This document shows positions 1-5,158 of a stretch of DNA of 5,158 nt, in pieces. Under the pieces are notes generated by a model. It was not told where the DNA came from. It worked only from the letters and a program-made list of their open reading frames with translations, and did no database searches. Both the position numbers and the translations under genes were made by a program. The stretch is from Burkholderiaceae bacterium (GTDB lineage Bacteria; Pseudomonadota; Gammaproteobacteria; Burkholderiales; Burkholderiaceae_F). The stretch lies in the NCBI GenBank assembly GCA_013813185.1, contig JACCSD010000352.1:1-5158 (forward strand), in the 5' to 3' direction. Within the stretch, counting starts at the first letter, position 1. Each line of letters opens with the position of its first letter.

Positions 1-103
1 GCTGCCAATCTCATCTGAACGGCATCAAACGCGCTTCAGACCCGAGCCTTCATCCAATCAGTCTACGCAGCGCCGCTGCGCGCAAACACCCTAAAATCGG
101 TGC
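1..103. other. Upstream intergenic stretch, no supportable gene
   Basis: No convincing coding signal is visible. A forward frame starting at base 1 reaches a stop at 16-18 and could be the last few residues of an upstream gene. A reverse-strand ATG at 14-12 could begin a divergent gene. Both are too short to judge. The only element I can support is the TAAAAT hexamer at 92-97 just before the DUF2062 start. Confidence 0.5.
92..97 (+). promoter_or_regulatory. Putative -10 hexamer (TAAAAT) giving a leaderless start
   Basis: The hexamer TAAAAT differs from the sigma-70 consensus TATAAT at one base and ends 6 nt before the ATG at 104. Transcription normally begins about 7 nt after the -10, so the A of the ATG would be at or near the first transcribed base. 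No Shine-Dalgarno-like purine run lies between the hexamer and the ATG. No good -35 is visible at the expected distance (around 69-74), so the promoter call rests on the hexamer and on an equally spaced copy at 2732-2737. Confidence 0.45.
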
Positions 104-664
104 ATGCCACGCAAGTATTTCCGCCGATTCATGCCCAACGTCGACAAGGTGCGCGAGGTCAAGGGTTTGTCGATGTTCGGGGACACGCTGTTCCACCCGG
201 CGCTTTGGCACCTGAACCGCCGCTCTGCTGCCGGCGGTGTCGCCGTCGGATTGTTTTGCGGCTTGATTCCCGGGCCATTGCAAATGCTGGCCGCCGCCAT
301 CGTGTGCATTTTCCTGCGCGTCAATGTTCCGCTGGCGCTGGTGACCACGCTCTACACAAATCCGATCACGATCGTGCCGCTTTATCTGATCGCCTACGAG
401 ATCGGCGGCTTGACTCTCGGTGCGCGCGGCCTCGCCAAGCCGCCGGCACTACCCGATTGGCAGTGGACCAACATGCTGGGGTCGATGGAAGCGATGAGCC
501 GCTGGATGATGAGCCTCGGCACGCCACTGGCATTGGGACTGCTGCTGCTCGCGTCGATGCTGGCGGGGCTCGGCTACCTAACGGTGCGCGGCATATGGAG
601 TGTTTACCTGCGGCGAGCGTGGCAGGCGCGCCGCCGCTCTCGACTGTTGAATTCGAGCGAGTAG
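104..664 (+). CDS. DUF2062 domain integral membrane protein
   Basis: A 186-residue inner-membrane protein recognised as DUF2062, a family of small proteobacterial membrane proteins with no established function. Recognition rests on the conserved-looking stretch FCGLIPGPLQM (about 51-61), followed by an NP(I/T)T-type motif in TNPITIVPLY (85-94). Likely membrane segments are about 43-70, 74-100 and 138-161. The N-terminal 40 residues are basic and probably cytoplasmic. The C-terminal tail (about 169-181) is rich in Arg and also fits a cytoplasmic side. The start at 104 is favoured over the internal ATG at residue 10 because the TAAAAT hexamer is spaced for it; neither start has a Shine-Dalgarno. 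The gene points at lolD and ends 13 bp before the lolD stop codon. It looks complete and is apparently monocistronic. The family call is fairly secure; function is unknown. Confidence 0.85.
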   Translation: MPRKYFRRFMPNVDKVREVKGLSMFGDTLFHPALWHLNRRSAAGGVAVGLFCGLIPGPLQMLAAAIVCIFLRVNVPLALVTTLYTNPITIVPLYLIAYEIGGLTLGARGLAKPPALPDWQWTNMLGSMEAMSRWMMSLGTPLALGLLLLASMLAGLGYLTVRGIWSVYLRRAWQARRRSRLLNSSE

Positions 665-677
665 GTTCGGCTCAGCG

Positions 678-1388
678 TCAGGCCGCCGCCAGGCGGCCGT
701 CTTTCAGCCGCAGCACCCGGTCACAGCGTGACGCCATCTCCGGATCGTGTGTGACGATAACGACCGCGGTTTGACTGCTTCGGGCAAGATTGACGAACAC
801 ATCGAACACGCCGCGCGCCGTATCGCGGTCGAGGTTGCCGGTGGGCTCATCGGCCAGCACACATGCCGGCCGCGTCACGATCGCACGAGCGATCGCCGTG
901 CGTTGTCGCTCTCCGCCGGACAGCTCACCGGGATGATGCAGGACGCGCTCGCCCAGTCCTACCGCGGCCAGCGTCTCCCGGGCACTCGCGCGGGCGTCGC
1001 TTAGTGGATGACGGCGAATCGTCAGCGGCATTGCAACGTTGTCCAATGCAGTGAATTCGGGCAACAAATGATGAAATTGATAAATGAACCCGAGCCGCTC
1101 GTTTCGCAAACGGCCGCGATCGACTTCGCTTAACTGCGCAACGTCGCGGCCCTCTATTATTACCTGTCCGCGATCAGCCGCATCGAGGCCGCCGAACACA
1201 TGCAGCAGCGTGCTCTTGCCGGAACCCGACGCGCCGACGACGGCAACCATTTCGCCGGGCGCCACATCGAGATCCGCGCCGCGCAGGACGTCCACTGCGA
1301 GCCCGCCTTCGCGATAGGATTTTTCGACGCCGCGCGCGCTGAGCACGGCGCCGCCCGCGCGCGAAGGCGCGCGATTCGCTTCAGTCAT
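678..1388 (-). CDS. lolD: Lipoprotein-releasing system ATP-binding protein LolD
   Basis: The cytoplasmic ATPase subunit of the Lol ABC transporter, which uses ATP hydrolysis to release outer-membrane lipoproteins from the inner membrane to LolA. The 236 residues match the family's usual size of about 225-240. ABC motifs appear in order: Walker A GASGSGKST (52-60, K58), Q-loop in FIYQFHHLLPEF (Q104), signature LSGGE (156-160), Walker B CVLADEPTGNLD (176-187, catalytic E181) and the H-loop His214 in VTHD. The FHHLLPEF segment after the Q-loop is typical of LolD and helps separate it from the related MacB and FtsE ATPases. The ATG at 1388-1386 overlaps the end of the permease gene by 8 bp and has a GAGG at 1401-1398 with 9-nt spacing, so translation is probably coupled. 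About 13 extra Ala/Gly/Arg-rich residues precede the domain; this looks like ordinary variation. All key residues are intact. Confidence 0.95.
   Translation of the reverse strand: MTEANRAPSRAGGAVLSARGVEKSYREGGLAVDVLRGADLDVAPGEMVAVVGASGSGKSTLLHVFGGLDAADRGQVIIEGRDVAQLSEVDRGRLRNERLGFIYQFHHLLPEFTALDNVAMPLTIRRHPLSDARASARETLAAVGLGERVLHHPGELSGGERQRTAIARAIVTRPACVLADEPTGNLDRDTARGVFDVFVNLARSSQTAVVIVTHDPEMASRCDRVLRLKDGRLAAA
681..698. terminator. Possible GC-rich hairpin at convergent 3' ends
   Basis: A perfect 7-bp inverted repeat, GGCCGCC / GGCGGCC, encloses a GCCA loop. It lies within the last codons of lolD, just downstream of the DUF2062 stop. Read on the plus strand it is followed by GTCTTT, a very short T run, so it could at best be a weak terminator for the DUF2062 transcript. 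On the minus strand no T run follows closely. The bases also encode the Ala-rich LolD tail, so chance is a real possibility. Confidence 0.25.
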
Positions 1389-2637
1389 AACGCAGCGCCT
1401 CGGCCGGCTTGACCCGCGACGCGCGCCAACTCGGATACACCGTCGCCACCAGCGACAGCACCATGGAGATAGCCGCGATCGGCACGATGTCGCTCGCGCG
1501 CGGGTCCGAAGGCAGCGAGCTGATGAAGTAGATGTCTTTTGGAATCAGCGGAAACCCGGCGATCCGCTCGATGGCCGGAAAAATCGTGTCGAGGTTGTTC
1601 GCCACGAGCAAGCCGCTGGCGACGCCGAGCAGTGTGCCAAGAATTCCGATCAGCGCGCCTTGCACCATGAATATCAGCATCACACTGCCGGGACTGGCAC
1701 CGAGCGTGCGCATAATGGCAATGTCCGACTGTTTCTCGGTGACGGTCATCACCAGCGTGGACACCAGATTGAATGCGGCCACGGCAACGATCAGCGCGAG
1801 GATGATGAACATCATGCGTTTCTCGATTTGAACGGCCGCAAAGTAGCTCCGGTTTTGGCGTCCCCAGTCGCGCACCAGAACCCCGGGGTCGAGTGACTTT
1901 GCGATTTCTCCAGCCACCTCGGGAGCCCGCTCCAGATCGGTCAGCTTGAGCCGCACGCCGGTGGGTCCATCGACCCTGAACAACCGCGCGGCATCACCGA
2001 TGTGAATCAGCGCCAGTGAGCTGTCGTACTCAAAATGACCCGAATCGAAGGTGGCGATAACAGTGAATTGCTTCAGCCGTGGCACTACTCCCGCCGGCGT
2101 GACCTGCCCTTGCGGCGCAATCAACGTGACTTTCTCGCCGCGTAGAAGACCCAGCGTGCGTGCGAGCTCACCGCCCAGAATGACGCCGAATTCGCCTTCG
2201 ATCAGTTCCGTCAACTGCGCGCCGCGCACCTGCGACGCGATTTCGGATACTTGCGGCTCAGCTGCGGGATCGATCCCGCGCACCAGCGCGCCACGCACGC
2301 TTTCGCCGTTGGTCAGCAGCGCCTGCGCATTGATGTAGGGAGCGGCGCCGATGACTGCGGGATTGCGGCGAACGCTCTGCTCGACCCCGCGCCAATCCGG
2401 CAGCGCGGCGTTATTCGCGAACACCTCAACGTGCGAGACGACCGACAGCATGCGGTCGCGCACCTGGTATATGAAGCCGTTCATCACCGACAGAACGACG
2501 ATCAACGCCATCACGCCGAGTGCGATGCCAATCATCGAAATTCCGGAAATGAAAGAGATAAACCCATTGCGACGGCGTGCACGCCGGCCGGCGCGCGTGT
2601 AGCGCAACCCGATGCGAAGTTCGTACGGAAGGCTCAA
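1381..2637 (-). CDS. lolC: Lipoprotein-releasing system permease, LolC/LolE family (single LolF-like subunit)
   Basis: The inner-membrane permease of the Lol exporter; it binds mature outer-membrane lipoproteins and hands them to LolA. The 418 residues fit the family (about 400-420). The order is the family pattern: a basic N-terminus, membrane helix 1 (about 26-53), a periplasmic domain (about 55-272), then three helices at roughly 275-298, 318-346 and 384-403, ending with the typical PSWRASRVKPAEALRYD. A region resembling the LolA-binding Hook of LolC is visible at about 175-186, with prolines at 175, 181 and 186. The start is TTG at 2637-2635. No ATG, GTG or other TTG lies in frame between it and the upstream in-frame stop at 2739-2737, and the resulting N-terminus MSLPYELRIGLRYTRAG fits the family. 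No Shine-Dalgarno is visible. It overlaps lolD by 8 bp. Only one permease is present, so it may act as a homodimer, as proposed for LolF; a lolE elsewhere cannot be excluded. Confidence 0.93.
   Translation of the reverse strand: MSLPYELRIGLRYTRAGRRARRRNGFISFISGISMIGIALGVMALIVVLSVMNGFIYQVRDRMLSVVSHVEVFANNAALPDWRGVEQSVRRNPAVIGAAPYINAQALLTNGESVRGALVRGIDPAAEPQVSEIASQVRGAQLTELIEGEFGVILGGELARTLGLLRGEKVTLIAPQGQVTPAGVVPRLKQFTVIATFDSGHFEYDSSLALIHIGDAARLFRVDGPTGVRLKLTDLERAPEVAGEIAKSLDPGVLVRDWGRQNRSYFAAVQIEKRMMFIILALIVAVAAFNLVSTLVMTVTEKQSDIAIMRTLGASPGSVMLIFMVQGALIGILGTLLGVASGLLVANNLDTIFPAIERIAGFPLIPKDIYFISSLPSDPRASDIVPIAAISMVLSLVATVYPSWRASRVKPAEALRYD
1398..1401 (-). promoter_or_regulatory. Shine-Dalgarno (GAGG) for lolD inside lolC
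   Basis: On the minus strand GAGG lies 9 nt before the lolD ATG and within the codons for the last residues (PAEALRYD) of the permease. This supports the chosen lolD start and translational coupling across the 8-bp overlap. Confidence 0.55.
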
Positions 2638-2667
2638 GGGACAGACTGGAGGCGATTCAACGAAGGC

Positions 2668-2694
2668 GCGCGGATTGTAGCCAAGCGCGGATTG
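2668..2694. repeat. Direct repeat GCGCGGATTG, 17-bp period
   Basis: Two perfect copies of GCGCGGATTG occur at 2668-2677 and 2685-2694 (CAATCCGCGC on the lolC strand), separated by 7 bp. The first copy overlaps the TACAAT hexamer proposed as the lolC -10, and the second sits just upstream of it. This is where a regulator binding two direct half-sites could act, but no regulator is encoded in the window. Confidence 0.5.
2674..2679 (-). promoter_or_regulatory. Putative -10 (TACAAT) for lolCD
   Basis: On the minus strand TACAAT matches the sigma-70 -10 consensus at five of six positions. It lies 36 nt upstream of the TTG start, predicting a 5' leader of roughly 30 nt. No convincing -35 hexamer is seen 16-18 nt further upstream, so the promoter may be weak or activator-dependent. 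Confidence 0.35.
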
Positions 2695-2731
2695 GAACCG
2701 CGCGAAGCCTTCGATGGTTGCATTCCGACCG

Positions 2732-2737
2732 TAAAAT
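2732..2737 (+). promoter_or_regulatory. Putative -10 hexamer (TAAAAT) giving a leaderless start
   Basis: TAAAAT begins exactly 12 nt before the ATG at 2744, the same distance as the copy before the DUF2062 gene. Over 15 bases ending at the ATG the two sites agree at 12. No Shine-Dalgarno lies between the hexamer and the ATG, so transcription probably starts at or next to the start codon. No convincing -35 is visible. Confidence 0.45.
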
Positions 2738-2743
2738 CAGTCG

Positions 2744-3745
2744 ATGCATTTCACATTGCTCGTGCCCGGCGCGTTGTTGCCCGGCGAACTGGCTGTTGCA
2801 TTGACCGAATCGTTGAACACCTCTCATTTGAAAGCCCGGCTCGCAAGAGCGACCGAAGGAGCGACCGAAGAAGCGACCGAAGTCGAGCGCGGCGTTTCAT
2901 CCCGCACGGGTGCCGCACACTTAAACTGGCTTGCCAACAAGCTGTTCGGTCAGCCCGCCCCCGTCCCGACGGCGCCGTACGCCTATACGCAGCTCGCGGG
3001 CAAGCCTGCGCCCGCTTATGTCTGGCATGCTGACCCGGTTCACATCGAAGTGGCGCGCGATCACCTGCTCGTGCAAGCGCTCGGAAACGATCGGCTCACC
3101 TTAGAAGAATCGGGACCCTTGCTCGCGGCCGCCAACGAGTTTGCGACCGCTGCCGACTGTGAATTCGTCGGCGTCGGCGAACACTGTTTTCTGCTGTCCG
3201 AGTCTGAATGGCAGATCGATGCCCGCCCGCTGTCGACGGTGATCGAAGGCACGGTCGAGATGCCCACTGGCCGGGACGCACAGATCTGGAACCGCTTGCA
3301 CAACGACATTCAAATGGCATGGCATGCGCACGACGCGAACGCCGAGCGCGAAGTGAAAGGAATGCGAACCATCAATGCCATCTGGCTGCATGGAGGCGGA
3401 CGATGGAAGGCGCTCGCGCCGATCGAATTCGCACAAGTGCATTCGGATGCGCCAGAGTGGCAGGGCGCCGCGCAGGCCGCGGGCGCACTGGGCTTGCCCG
3501 CGAGCGCGCCACTGGCCGATACCGCGCTCGTCATAAACGACGATCTCTCGGCTTCGAAACGGCGTGAAGATTGGAGTGCATGGCTGCAGGCGATGACCGG
3601 GATCGACCGAGCTTTGATCGATTACCCTGAGGCGTCGATCGATTTGATTCTTTGTGGTGATACGCAGCGCACGTTTCGAATGCGCCAGTTCGATCGATAC
3701 AAAGCGTGGCGCCGACGCACCCTGGCCGAGGCGCTGACCGAATGA
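2744..3745 (+). CDS. RpfE-type conserved hypothetical protein upstream of recJ
   Basis: A 333-residue soluble protein with no signal peptide or membrane helix. I recognise it as the family often named 'regulatory protein, RpfE type', after rpfE beside recJ in the Xanthomonas rpf cluster; some databases call members phosphoglycerate mutase-like, which I would not rely on. Its biochemical role is unknown. The features that identify it are an N-terminal MHFTLLVPGALLP strand, ADPVHIEVARDHLLV (96-110), and the core at about 178-220 that contains WNRLHNDIQMAWH and ends in TINAIWLHGGG (209-219). Residues 36-47 hold three near-identical Ala-Thr-Glu units. The ATG at 2744 is the first start after an in-frame TAA at 2732-2734. 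It overlaps recJ by 4 bp (ATGA), so the two are almost certainly co-transcribed and translationally coupled. This suggests, but does not show, a link to DNA repair or to RecJ dosage. Confidence 0.75.
   Translation: MHFTLLVPGALLPGELAVALTESLNTSHLKARLARATEGATEEATEVERGVSSRTGAAHLNWLANKLFGQPAPVPTAPYAYTQLAGKPAPAYVWHADPVHIEVARDHLLVQALGNDRLTLEESGPLLAAANEFATAADCEFVGVGEHCFLLSESEWQIDARPLSTVIEGTVEMPTGRDAQIWNRLHNDIQMAWHAHDANAEREVKGMRTINAIWLHGGGRWKALAPIEFAQVHSDAPEWQGAAQAAGALGLPASAPLADTALVINDDLSASKRREDWSAWLQAMTGIDRALIDYPEASIDLILCGDTQRTFRMRQFDRYKAWRRRTLAEALTE
2847..2882 (+). repeat. 12-bp tandem repeat, three copies, in frame
   Basis: The unit GAGCGACCGAAG occurs at 2847-2858 and 2859-2870 without mismatch, and at 2871-2882 with one mismatch in its first base. 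Each unit adds four residues (Ala-Thr-Glu plus one), so copy-number change would keep the reading frame. It lies in a probable linker between the N-terminal strand and the conserved core of the RpfE-type protein. Confidence 0.8.
3728..3731 (+). promoter_or_regulatory. Shine-Dalgarno (GAGG) for recJ inside the RpfE-type gene
   Basis: GAGG lies 10 nt before the recJ ATG at 3742, within the codons for the last residues (LAEALTE) of the upstream protein. It supports this start and coupled translation through the ATGA overlap. Confidence 0.5.
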
Positions 3746-5158
3746 CCCTGCTCCACGTTCGCGATTTCGACGCTGCAACTGCGCGCCGCCTGACGGCTGA
3801 AGGCGTTCCCGCCGCGTTGGCGCGTGCGCTCGCCGCACGCGGCATTGCCAGTATTTCCGAGACCCGGCTGCCGCTTGATGGACTGACGGCGCCCGGTGAG
3901 CTGTCCCACGTGCAGGACGCTGCCTCGCTGCTGGCGGACGCGATCGAGGCCGGGTCACGGCTGCTGATCGTCGCCGATTACGACTGCGATGGGGCCACGG
4001 CGTGCGCGGTAGGTGTGCGTGGACTACGCGAAATGGGCGCGCGCGTCGATTACCTGGTGCCGAACCGCTTCGAATACGGTTACGGATTGACGCCCGAGAT
4101 CGTCGACCTGGCTGCGCAAGGATCGCAGGGACCGCCGGAGTTGCTGATCACGGTGGATAACGGCATTGCGAGCGTCGAAGGAGTAGCGCGCGCCAACGAG
4201 CTCGGCATCTCGGTGCTGGTCACCGACCATCACTTGCCGGGTGCGGTGCTGCCGGCGGCGACCTGCATCGTCAATCCCAACCAGGCCGGGTGCGGGTTCC
4301 CGAGCAAGCATCTGGCGGGCGTCGGCGTGATGTTCTATGTGTTGCTTGCGCTGCGCGCAGAACTACGCACACGCGGCCAGTTCGACGTCGCGACACAGCC
4401 GCGGCTCGATCATTTACTCGACCTAGTCGCACTGGGCACGGTGGCCGACGTGGTCAGGCTCGATCGCAACAATCGCATCCTCATCGCGCAGGGGTTGCAG
4501 CGGATTCGAAAGAGTCGGCTGCGCGCCGGCATTGCGGCGCTGTTTCAGGTCGCGGGTAAGGATGCGCGGGTGGCCAGTGCGCGCGATCTTGGTTTTGCGA
4601 TCGGTCCGCGCATCAACGCAGCGGGCCGCTTGACCGACATGACGGTCGGCATCGAATGCCTGATCACCGACAGTTACGAGCGCGCCATTGAGCTTGCACG
4701 CCAGCTCGACCAACTGAATCGTGACCGCCGCGATATCGAGAGCGACATGCAGCTCGATGCGTTGGCAGTGCTCGACGACGCCGACGTTGCAACGCGCAGC
4801 ACGATCTGCCTCTACAACGAGGACTGGCACCAGGGCGTGATCGGACTGGTGGCGTCGAGAATCAAGGAAAGATACCACCGCCCGACGATCGCATTTGCGC
4901 GCGCCAACGACGGCGAGCTGCGCGGGTCGGGCCGCTCGATCGAAGGCGTGCACTTGCGCGACACGCTCGATCTGGTGACCAAGCATGCGCCCTCCCTCGT
5001 TCGCCGCTTCGGAGGCCATGCGATGGCGGCGGGCTTGACGATGCCCGCGTCGAGCTACGACGGCTTCGTCTCGGCGTTCGAAGACGCGACGCGCGCGTCG
5101 TGCGACCGGACGCTCTTCGAGCGCACGATCACCACCGATGGCGCACTCGCTGCGAACG
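3742..5158 (+). CDS. recJ: Single-stranded-DNA-specific exonuclease RecJ (3' end outside window)
   Basis: A cytoplasmic 5'-3' exonuclease specific for single-stranded DNA, working with RecQ in RecF-pathway recombination and also in mismatch and base-excision repair. The visible 472 codons run open to the window edge. E. coli RecJ has 577 residues, so roughly 100 C-terminal residues, including most of the OB-fold region, are missing. The DHH phosphoesterase motifs are all present: ADYDCDGAT (D79, D81, D83), VDNG (D139), DHH at 162-164, ALGTVADV (230-237, D236) and GPRINAAGR (288-296). The DHHA1 part follows: WHQGVIGLVASRIKERY (362-378), RGSGRS (394-399) and GGHAMAAG (424-431). All expected metal ligands that can be seen are intact, so the enzyme should be active. 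The start at 3742 overlaps the RpfE-type stop by ATGA, and no separate promoter is evident. Identification is very secure. Confidence 0.96.
   Translation, partial: MTLLHVRDFDAATARRLTAEGVPAALARALAARGIASISETRLPLDGLTAPGELSHVQDAASLLADAIEAGSRLLIVADYDCDGATACAVGVRGLREMGARVDYLVPNRFEYGYGLTPEIVDLAAQGSQGPPELLITVDNGIASVEGVARANELGISVLVTDHHLPGAVLPAATCIVNPNQAGCGFPSKHLAGVGVMFYVLLALRAELRTRGQFDVATQPRLDHLLDLVALGTVADVVRLDRNNRILIAQGLQRIRKSRLRAGIAALFQVAGKDARVASARDLGFAIGPRINAAGRLTDMTVGIECLITDSYERAIELARQLDQLNRDRRDIESDMQLDALAVLDDADVATRSTICLYNEDWHQGVIGLVASRIKERYHRPTIAFARANDGELRGSGRSIEGVHLRDTLDLVTKHAPSLVRRFGGHAMAAGLTMPASSYDGFVSAFEDATRASCDRTLFERTITTDGALAAN

Larger units (their letters stand above)
2638..2743. promoter_or_regulatory. 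Divergent promoter region between lolC and the RpfE-type gene
   Basis: These 106 bp separate two divergently transcribed gene pairs and must hold the promoters of both unless lolCD is read from further away. Visible elements are a minus-strand TACAAT at 2679-2674, a plus-strand TAAAAT at 2732-2737, and a 10-bp perfect direct repeat at 2668-2677 and 2685-2694. No terminator-like structure or additional ORF is apparent. Confidence 0.6.

Noticed and set aside
1..18. Possible C-terminal tail of an upstream gene (five residues then stop) or a divergent start at 14-12
   Set aside because: There are too few bases at the window edge to support either reading.
100..774. 224-codon open frame on the plus strand starting 4 nt before the DUF2062 start
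   Set aside because: It is a different frame of the DUF2062 gene that runs on antisense into lolD; its Arg/Ala/His-rich translation has no recognisable domain.
2251..3033. 260-codon open frame on the plus strand across the 5' end of lolC and into the RpfE-type gene
   Set aside because: It overlaps real genes on both sides of the divergent promoter region, resembles no family and is rich in Arg, as antisense frames here usually are.
3616..3699. Three GATCGAT words at 3616, 3637 and 3692 inside the RpfE-type gene
   Set aside because: The spacings are irregular, the words follow the local codons for Ile-Asp and Asp-Arg, and GATCG is frequent throughout the window, so no binding-site array is supported.
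3101..3958. 285-codon open frame on the minus strand across the RpfE-type gene and the start of recJ
   Set aside because: It is antisense to two clearly conserved genes and its translation is low-complexity Arg/Ala/His-rich, as expected of a shadow frame in GC-rich DNA.
4423..5019. 198-codon open frame on the minus strand inside recJ
   Set aside because: It is antisense to the DHH/DHHA1 region, whose motifs are fully conserved, and has no recognisable domain of its own.
104..5158. Search for a defence system, toxin-antitoxin pair, mobile element, CRISPR array or biosynthetic cluster
   Set aside because: All sizeable genes are assigned to housekeeping or conserved families, and no transposase, terminal inverted repeats, spaced repeats or small paired ORFs are visible.

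Overview
This GC-rich window looks like ordinary chromosome from a proteobacterium, most likely a betaproteobacterium (Burkholderiales or a relative). That placement is inferred from protein character and from the pairing of an RpfE-type gene with recJ; no rRNA or other marker is present to confirm it. Coding density is high, every gene is intact within the window, and there are no mobile elements, tRNAs, CRISPR arrays or prophage genes.

Layout. Positions 1-103 hold no supportable gene. A small DUF2062 membrane protein runs forward (104-664). It converges, with a gap of only 13 bp, on a reverse-strand pair: a lolC/lolE-type permease (2637-1381) followed by the ATPase lolD (1388-678). The two overlap by 8 bp. 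A 106-bp divergent promoter region (2638-2743) separates lolC from a forward pair: an RpfE-type conserved protein (2744-3745) and recJ (3742 to beyond the window end), joined by a 4-bp ATGA overlap. The last roughly 100 codons of recJ lie outside the window.

How the genes work together. LolC/E and LolD form the inner-membrane ABC transporter that releases outer-membrane lipoproteins to the periplasmic carrier LolA. Only one permease gene is present here, which suggests a homodimeric (LolF-like) transporter unless a lolE lies elsewhere. RecJ is the 5'-3' single-strand DNA exonuclease of recombination and mismatch repair. The RpfE-type protein has no firm function, but it is coupled to recJ here and its namesake neighbours recJ in the Xanthomonas rpf cluster. 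DUF2062 proteins are uncharacterised.

I found no convincing new system. The most interesting signals are regulatory. Two genes (DUF2062 and the RpfE-type gene) have a TAAAAT hexamer exactly 12 nt before ATG and no Shine-Dalgarno, as expected for leaderless mRNAs. The lolC promoter region holds a perfect 10-bp direct repeat with a 17-bp period. lolC itself starts at TTG without a Shine-Dalgarno. The RpfE-type protein carries a short in-frame 12-bp tandem repeat.
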